Below, in pieces: positions 58,507 to 64,000 of a stretch of DNA of 64,000 nucleotides (its first letter is position 1; every line of letters begins with the position of its first letter). The stretch comes from JAJRVM01 sp963700515 (GTDB taxonomy: Bacteria > Planctomycetota > Planctomycetia > Pirellulales > Pirellulaceae). The stretch lies in the NCBI GenBank assembly GCA_963700515.1, contig CAVOXY010000036.1:62001-126000 (forward strand). The letters run 5' to 3'. The position numbers and the translations under genes were made by a program. A model generated the notes under the pieces. It did no database searches and had not been told where the DNA came from. It saw only the letters and a list, made by a program, of their open reading frames with translations.

Positions 58507-59829
58507 ATGGTTACCTTCATGCAACGCCTGTTGATCGTGGCCTGCCTGTGCTGCTTGTGGCTCGATACCGCACGTGCCGAGGATTGGCCGCAGTGGCTCG
58601 GCCCGCAGCGAGACAGCATCTGGCGCGAATCGGGAATCCTGGCCAAATTCCCGCCGCAAGGTCCTCCGTTGCTGTGGCAGCAAGAGGTCGGTGTGGGATT
58701 TGCCGGACCGGCAGTCGCACAAGGACGCGTCTTTGTCGCTGACTTCGTGACGGGCGAGATTCCTTATCCCTCGGCCAGTCGCCGCGACAAGCTGCCGGGC
58801 ACCGAACGCTTGCTCTGTCTGGCTGTCGATAGCGGCGAGCTCCACTGGAAATACGAGTACTCCTGCACCTACAACATCTCCTATCCTTTCGGGCCACGCG
58901 CGACACCCACGGTGGACGGCGATCGCGTCTATATGCTGGGAGCACAAGGCAAATTGACTTGCCTGAACGTCGACGACGGATCGGTCGTCTGGTCCAAAGA
59001 GCTGTCCCAGGAATACCACTTCGACACTCCGTTGTGGGGCTTCGCCGGACATCCGCTGGTCGACGGCGACAAGCTGATCTGCCTGGTTGGCGGTGAAGGA
59101 AGCGTCGCAGTGGCTTTCGACAAACAGACGGGCAAGGAGTTGTGGCACGCGTTATCGGCACGCGAACCAGGTTACTCCCCTCCCACCATGATTCAGGCGG
59201 GCGGGCAGCGGCAACTACTGATCTGGCACACTCAGTCGCTCAACAGCTTGAATCCGGAAACGGGGGCGGTTTATTGGAGCGAGCCATTGGAGCCCAGTTA
59301 CGACATGGCGATCGCCACACCTCGCCAAAGTGGTCCATACCTCTTCGTCGGAGGCATTGTCCTCAAGTCCATGATGCTCAAATTGAAGGCCGACTCACCG
59401 TCGGCGGAAGTCGCCTGGACCGGCCAGAAGGACCGTGGAATCGCTCCCGCATTTTGCACGCCGCTGCTGGAAGATGGTTATATGTACGGCGTCGACATGG
59501 CAGGTGAACTCCGCTGCGTCGAGCTACAGACAGGCAAGCAATTGTGGTCGACCTACGCTGCGACAACGGGCAAGCGCCGAAAGAACTATGCCTCCGCCTT
59601 CCTGGTCAAACAGGACGATCAGTACTTTATCTTCAACGATCAAGGCGAACTGATCATCGCGCGCTTGAGTCCTGAAGGCTACCAGGAGATCAGCCGCGCC
59701 AAGATTCTGGAGCCTTTGAGCAAAAGCGAAGGGCGCGACGTACTCTGGAGCCATCCGGCCTACGCGCAGAAGTGTATTTTCGCTCGTAACGACAAACAGA
59801 TTGTCTGCTACAAGCTGGCCGCGGAATAA
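58507..59829 (+). CDS. Exported PQQ-like beta-propeller protein
   Basis: The 440-residue product has a signal peptide (LLIVACLCCLWLDTARA) followed by the planctomycete opening EDWPQWLGPQRDSIWRE. Propeller blades of the PQQ-dehydrogenase/BamB type come next (LTCLNVDDGSVVWSKEL, VAFDKQTGKELWHAL, LNPETGAVYWSEPL). No PQQ-binding Cys pair or metal site is evident, so enzymatic activity is doubtful. Scaffold or binding roles are possible. Confidence 0.88.
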   Translation: MVTFMQRLLIVACLCCLWLDTARAEDWPQWLGPQRDSIWRESGILAKFPPQGPPLLWQQEVGVGFAGPAVAQGRVFVADFVTGEIPYPSASRRDKLPGTERLLCLAVDSGELHWKYEYSCTYNISYPFGPRATPTVDGDRVYMLGAQGKLTCLNVDDGSVVWSKELSQEYHFDTPLWGFAGHPLVDGDKLICLVGGEGSVAVAFDKQTGKELWHALSAREPGYSPPTMIQAGGQRQLLIWHTQSLNSLNPETGAVYWSEPLEPSYDMAIATPRQSGPYLFVGGIVLKSMMLKLKADSPSAEVAWTGQKDRGIAPAFCTPLLEDGYMYGVDMAGELRCVELQTGKQLWSTYAATTGKRRKNYASAFLVKQDDQYFIFNDQGELIIARLSPEGYQEISRAKILEPLSKSEGRDVLWSHPAYAQKCIFARNDKQIVCYKLAAE

Positions 59830-59837
59830 TCTTCCCT

Positions 59838-59860
59838 GGCTGCGGCGTCTCGCCGCGGCC
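59838..59860. terminator. GC-rich stem-loop between convergent genes
   Basis: Arms GGCTGCGGCG and CGCCGCGGCC, with one mismatch, surround TCT in the 56-bp gap between two convergent propeller genes. It could end transcription in both directions. There is no U-tract, and it resembles the dispersed hairpin at 53914. Confidence 0.5.
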
Positions 59861-59885
59861 GAATGGCAAAAAGCAAAAACGAAAA

Positions 59886-62800
59886 CTAGCGAGCATCCAG
59901 CGGCTGCAGCGCGATCCAGGCCTTATTGAGATAGCTGCATTCGCAGCCGGAGGTGGCATCCGGCAACAGGACGATCCCACCGGCCGGCAAGGCGTTGATC
60001 CAGCAACCGGGACGAATGCCGCCGTAGTCCTCCGTTTGCCGGGCTCCCGAGAGGTCGTAGTAACCCAACGTTGCCGAGCGGAACAGCAGCATATCGCGCG
60101 CACTGGCCAAAATCCCGCAGCCATACGATCGCTCGAATTGGAACGGCACCGGTGCGCCGGTCAGCAGGTCCCATGCGCCGCCTTGCGTGAAGATTGTGCG
60201 GTCATTTAACGTGGGACGTGACTCGTAGTTCGCCTTGATCTCCCAGATCCGCTCGCCCGTATCGGCTCGAAATCCAGCCATGCGACCTCCCAATTCCGAG
60301 TCGAGTCGAAAGCGAGTCGGTTGATAGCTCATCAGCACGACATGGTGCTCGGCACTCACCGCCAGCATCGTGCCATAGATATCCTGATCATTCTGCCAGA
60401 GCTGTTCTCCGGTCCGTGCATCGAGTGCCACAATTTTACCTGTTGGATGTTCTTTCACGGTCGGCTCTCTCTCTCGATCGAACAGGGCCAGGGGACGATC
60501 GATCAGGAACACAGTGCCCTGGGCTACTGCAATCGAGTTGTGGCGAATGGAGTCCTTGGCGTCGTACCGCCACAACAACTCGCCGGACTGCGGATCGATT
60601 GCGAAGAGGGACGATGATTCAGTCAACTGCCGCGTCATGTCACCCCCCCGGTTCACATAGCGGTACGTCACAATGTGCTGAGCATTGGCCGTGGAGCCGA
60701 ATAGCACTCCATCAGCCCAGGCGATGTAACCCCAGTTCTCATGTGTCCCGTCTGCCGTCTCGGGGGTCGTGTATTCGCTGGTCAACGTCCCGCTGGCCGT
60801 ATCAAGTCTCAGGCAGCGGGCACCATCCCGAACGTAGACGCTGTCGCCTCCCACACAGAAATTGCTTCCGGTCCCCGCCACTCCCATCAACTCGTCACCG
60901 TCATAGGCTTTCAACACATCCGGCACGTCGTAACGCCACAGTTCACGTCCGTTGTAAGCGTCGACGGCCACCAGTCCGTTCATGCCTTCGTGCAACAGTC
61001 GTCCTTCGTGACACAAGGGCGAGGGGGCACGACCGTGTCGTGATGGGATGGCAAAATCGAAGTCGCGAAACCAAAGCATACCTAATTGGCCCTTGATCAA
61101 GGCGTCGTTACTGTTGACCGTATTGGCCGGGTCAGCGTACTGGTGGGTCCAACTCCCGCTCCCTTCCAGCGCCCCGCGCACGGACACTTGCCAGGTACCC
61201 TGCTGGCTCAGACACAAGGTTCCCCCACATGGGCGCTGACATCGTTTGGCCTCGTCGCGTGCCCGATCACCGATATCCTGATCACGGACATCCCGCGTCA
61301 GGTCTCGGCCAGACACGATGAGGTCGGCGAAATAGGGAGGAAATCCCGTGTCCGACAACTCGCGTTGCAGCACCATCACGCGACTACCGTAGAGCCCTTC
61401 GGCAGCGAGTCGACTGCGAGCCAAACGCACGTTCTCGGCATCCGGATCGACCGCTACGATCTGCAACCGCGTCCGTTTCGCCAATTCACAGGTGAGCGCA
61501 CCGTCCCCGCATCCGAGGTCCAGACAATAGCCTCGCGTAATCCCCGTTCGCCGAATGATCTCTTCAGCGGCCCCGGCCCGATCCGCTCCACGCGTGGCGG
61601 GCTGATTCGTTGCGGCCACGGGCGTCTGTGGCTCGCGCTGCGGGACTTGAGCAGCAAAACAATGGATCGTTCCCCGATCCGTACTGACCAACAGTTGCTG
61701 CTGTGCGACCGCCAGAGCGTACACAATACCGTCGACGGGAGCTTGCCAGACCATCTTCTTCGTCGTAGCGTCGAAGATACAAACTCGATCGCGGTATCCC
61801 ATGACGATCTGATTGCCAACGGTGATGAGGGCCGTACAACCTTCTTCCGCGTCGTGCGTCCAGAGCGGCACGAGGGAGCGGACTTTCTCGGGTTCCCCCT
61901 TACGATTGGGTTTTTCCTCTTCTTGCCAGCGATACTCGGCGATCTCGCGGCCAAAACAGCGGGCAATTCCCTCGGTCGTCGCCGCCAGTTCCCCTCCGCC
62001 TACCTTGGACAACTGGAGGCCCGCCTGCACGTCATATCCAATGCCACCATTGAAGAAAGCATCGCCCATGACCATCACGAGCGACTCGCCATTGTGGCCG
62101 TACTTCTGCAGATGAAAGTACTCTAACTTCCCCGTACGACGATCAAACGACGCGGGAACCGCTCGTCCGGTCGGTACAAACAGGTGATCTCCCGCCGTGA
62201 CCAGATACCCTTGAGCCGACACGCCGCTCTTCGCATTGGCACCTGGGTGTGGCTGAGGCATGTAGATCGATCCGCAGTCGAAGTTCTGCCATATCGTCTC
62301 GCCGGTGTTCGCATCGAGTGCATACAGAAAGATGCCTTCCGAAGGCCAGATACCGGCAGCAAAGTAGACCACCCCGTCGGCCAGGACCGGTCCACCGCGT
62401 ACTGGCCATTTGGAAATCATCTGCTGGTTCCCCAGCACCGTCTGATGCGTCGGCCCACCGCGACGCTTCCACAACAGCGCTCCGTCAGTCAATCGCAGCG
62501 CATAGAGATACCCGTCGTCACTCCCGACTAAAGCCCGATCTTGCCACAGCACCGGCGCGAAGCGAATGGGCCCCTCCGTACAGAAAGTCCAAGCCACGTC
62601 GCCATGCAGCGCATGGATGCACGTAACGGTTCCGTCGACCGAGCTGCCAAATACCACGCGATCACCCAGCACAACGACTTGCTGCGCTCGATCAAACTGC
62701 ATGCGACGACTCCCCGGCCAGGCCGGTTGCGGCGCATGCTGTGACGTGTACGTCCAGGCCGAGACCAACGTTTCGCTCACGGAGTCTGCTGCACGCGCTG

Positions 62801-63026
62801 TCCGCGCGGCATCGGCCCGGTACATCGGCCAGTCGCCAGCCTGTGCCTCGAGCACCGCCACCCAGGGGATTCCCAGCAGCAGAACAACCGTAAGCAGTGG
62901 CAAAAAGGCCCGCTTGAGGACCAGCAGACCGTCACGGCACGTCACCACGGAGCCATCAGCATGAGTGCGAGCAGCCCCGCAGTTAGGGTCCGTCACGCAC
63001 AACTTTTCCTGGCATCGTCCGATCAT
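59886..63026 (-). CDS. Exported protein: PQQ-like propeller, SAM methyltransferase domain, second PQQ-like propeller
   Basis: About 1046 residues from ATG 63026 with GGAG upstream. The frame extends 95 codons further but without support. An N-terminal hydrophobic segment (LLTVVLLLGIPWVAVLEAQA) leads into propeller 1 (GDWPMYRADAARTA, DGTVTCIHALHGDVAWTF, LYALDANTGETIWQNF). A methyltransferase core follows (YCLDLGCGDGALTCELAK, IVAVDPDAENVRLARSRL), then propeller 2 (GLVAVDAYNGRELWRYDVP, IVALDARTGEQLWQND). The fused frame is continuous, so the architecture is not an assembly join. Substrate unknown. Confidence 0.88.
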   Translation of the reverse strand: MIGRCQEKLCVTDPNCGAARTHADGSVVTCRDGLLVLKRAFLPLLTVVLLLGIPWVAVLEAQAGDWPMYRADAARTARAADSVSETLVSAWTYTSQHAPQPAWPGSRRMQFDRAQQVVVLGDRVVFGSSVDGTVTCIHALHGDVAWTFCTEGPIRFAPVLWQDRALVGSDDGYLYALRLTDGALLWKRRGGPTHQTVLGNQQMISKWPVRGGPVLADGVVYFAAGIWPSEGIFLYALDANTGETIWQNFDCGSIYMPQPHPGANAKSGVSAQGYLVTAGDHLFVPTGRAVPASFDRRTGKLEYFHLQKYGHNGESLVMVMGDAFFNGGIGYDVQAGLQLSKVGGGELAATTEGIARCFGREIAEYRWQEEEKPNRKGEPEKVRSLVPLWTHDAEEGCTALITVGNQIVMGYRDRVCIFDATTKKMVWQAPVDGIVYALAVAQQQLLVSTDRGTIHCFAAQVPQREPQTPVAATNQPATRGADRAGAAEEIIRRTGITRGYCLDLGCGDGALTCELAKRTRLQIVAVDPDAENVRLARSRLAAEGLYGSRVMVLQRELSDTGFPPYFADLIVSGRDLTRDVRDQDIGDRARDEAKRCQRPCGGTLCLSQQGTWQVSVRGALEGSGSWTHQYADPANTVNSNDALIKGQLGMLWFRDFDFAIPSRHGRAPSPLCHEGRLLHEGMNGLVAVDAYNGRELWRYDVPDVLKAYDGDELMGVAGTGSNFCVGGDSVYVRDGARCLRLDTASGTLTSEYTTPETADGTHENWGYIAWADGVLFGSTANAQHIVTYRYVNRGGDMTRQLTESSSLFAIDPQSGELLWRYDAKDSIRHNSIAVAQGTVFLIDRPLALFDREREPTVKEHPTGKIVALDARTGEQLWQNDQDIYGTMLAVSAEHHVVLMSYQPTRFRLDSELGGRMAGFRADTGERIWEIKANYESRPTLNDRTIFTQGGAWDLLTGAPVPFQFERSYGCGILASARDMLLFRSATLGYYDLSGARQTEDYGGIRPGCWINALPAGGIVLLPDATSGCECSYLNKAWIALQPLDAR

Positions 63027-63065
63027 AGCGAAATCGCTCCCATGAAAGTCTAAGCTTGTCAGCGC

Positions 63066-63092
63066 GTAGGTCGGGATCCTATCCCGACCTAC
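63066..63092. repeat. Perfect 12-bp inverted repeat
   Basis: Arms GTAGGTCGGGAT and ATCCCGACCTAC flank a 3-base loop. It lies 40 bp upstream of the minus-strand propeller gene's start, in the divergent region 63027-63389. That spot would suit an operator, but similar GTAGG hairpins (57378-57396) suggest a dispersed repeat. Confidence 0.85.
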
Positions 63093-63275
63093 TCTGGTTG
63101 CGGGCAGGGGCCGCCGGGGGGCCCATCGTGCCAGACCCAACGGCCGCGAGCCGATACACCCGGGAATCATGCGGGCCACCGTTCTCAGATTGTAACCGAA
63201 ATCGGCAGAAATCTCGCCGCAATTCGGTTTACAATGGATGCGTGTCTCTTTTGGCCAGCGGCCGCAACCAAATGT

Positions 63276-63321
63276 GGCTGCGACGCCTCGTCGCAGCCGC
63301 AACTGCGGCACGATGCCGCAG
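63276..63321. repeat. Two adjacent GC-rich hairpins
   Basis: The first has arms GGCTGCGACG/CGTCGCAGCC around CCT (63276-63298). The second has arms CTGCGGCA/TGCCGCAG around CGA (63303-63321). They belong to the same GGCTGCGGC family as 53914 and 59838. They lie in the divergent promoter region before the BNR gene. Confidence 0.8.
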
Positions 63322-63389
63322 CCATGATCCGCGCACCGTGCGCAGATGTTACGGCGTAAGACTCGAAGGTTGACTCAGAGGTGCCCGGC

Positions 63390-64000
63390 ATGAATTCGAC
63401 CCGCAGCGCGGCATTCGCACTGGGATATCTGCTATTTGGATTGATCACACAAGTCGCCACAGCGCAAGAAATACGCAAGAACCAGCTCAAGAAACAAGCC
63501 AGCAAGCCGCTCAGGAGGCGACCGAACCGGTAGCCCCGCAGTCCGCGAAAGACGCTGAGCAGAAGAGCCGCCTGGTTCAACAGTTACTGGAACGCGTGGA
63601 GGCGTTATCGCGGGAAGTCCGCGCGCTGCGGCAACGCCTGGATCCGGAACTCTACAACTTCACCGCCCCCCAGGACCGCTTGGCTTGGTACGACAGGCAC
63701 GAAGCGATGAAGGAGTCGTCCAAGTTCAAGGATCTCAAATGGCACTTCCTCGGTCCGACGAACATCAGCGGGCGTGTCACGGACGTGGCCGTACCGACTC
63801 CTCGCGGCAAGACCTATGCGATCTACCTGGCGACCGCCTCCGGAGGTGTCTGGAAGACAGACAACGAGGGCACGACCTGGACCGCTGTTTTCGAACACGG
63901 CCCATCGACTTCGATTGGTGACGTCACGGTAGCGCCATCGGACGAAAATATCGTCTGGGTGGGATTGGGTGAAGCCAACATCTTCCGCAGCTCCATGGCC
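63390..64000 (+). CDS. Exported BNR/sortilin-like propeller protein (3'-truncated, one frameshift)
   Basis: ATG at 63390 gives a signal peptide (AFALGYLLFGLITQVATAQ), then the frame changes near 63470-63490. The following frame has a coiled-coil stretch (SRLVQQLLERVEALSREVRALRQ) and VPS10/sortilin-like repeats (WHFLGPTNISGRVTDVAV, ATASGGVWKTDNEGTTW, GDVTVAPSDENIVWVGLGE). Homologues of this start run to about 1000 residues. It continues past the window end. Confidence 0.82.

Noticed and set aside
1..64000. CRISPR array as an explanation for the tandem repeats
   Set aside because: The repeats are contiguous units of 58, 65 and 82 bp without unique spacers, and no cas gene is present.
1..64000. 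Programmed frameshifting as a genome-wide system
   Set aside because: The shifts have no common slippery sequence or downstream structure, go in both directions, and hit the same gene up to four times. Sequencing or assembly error is simpler.

Overview
The window reads as a Planctomycetota chromosome segment of high G+C, Pirellulales-like in style. This is an inference from gene content, not from a marker gene. The content includes exported Gfo/Idh/MocA proteins, ThuA, PQQ-type beta-propellers, exported TPR and leucine-rich-repeat proteins, a small MGNLSGW-type membrane protein and several families of intergenic hairpin repeats. I recognised no rRNA, tRNA, CRISPR array, phage or transposase.

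Layout. 0-7 kb holds the end of a membrane/zinc-ribbon protein, a Uma2-type nuclease, a 65-bp tandem repeat, mutY, a PpiC/SurA-type isomerase, a lipoprotein-like hypothetical and a two-domain VOC protein. 7.4-13.3 kb is a carbohydrate block: glgA, galT and a GH57 glucanotransferase/amylase, broken by a 640-bp array of 82-bp double-hairpin repeats. 13.6-16.4 kb holds a toxin-antitoxin-like pair and the agmatine-to-putrescine genes aguB and aguA. 16.5-34.5 kb is the centrepiece. A CooC nickel ATPase lies on the minus strand. After a MocA-like gene and a long leader, 13 genes run on the plus strand: cooS, a CooF-like ferredoxin, NuoE-, NuoF- and HoxU-like diaphorase subunits, acsB, acsC, acsV (RACo), a second CooC/AcsF ATPase, acsD, acsE, a Cys-rich small protein and a DUF3786 protein.

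Together these encode the whole carbonyl branch of the Wood-Ljungdahl pathway, its maturation and corrinoid-reactivation factors, and what looks like a dedicated NAD(H)-linked electron module for CO dehydrogenase. No methyl-branch gene (fhs, folD, metF) is in the window, so the direction of the pathway cannot be read from it.

34.5-43.6 kb is mostly minus-strand housekeeping: aroE, an ABC exporter with a propeller-bearing permease, miaB, a small membrane protein, fmt and def. 43.8-52.1 kb is an envelope block: a VWA protein, two TPR proteins, a leucine-rich-repeat lipoprotein, an exported methyltransferase-like protein, ExbB and two ExbD proteins. 52.5-64 kb holds two Gfo/Idh/MocA proteins, a GH32/43-like propeller, ThuA, two PQQ-propeller proteins (one with an embedded methyltransferase) and the start of a BNR-repeat protein.

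A major caveat: about 28 single-base frameshifts interrupt otherwise well conserved genes, both insertions and deletions, several in short homopolymers. Large genes such as glgA, GH57, cooS and the ABC permease are intact. I treat the shifts as probable sequencing or assembly errors and annotate across them, but raw reads are needed to exclude real lesions.
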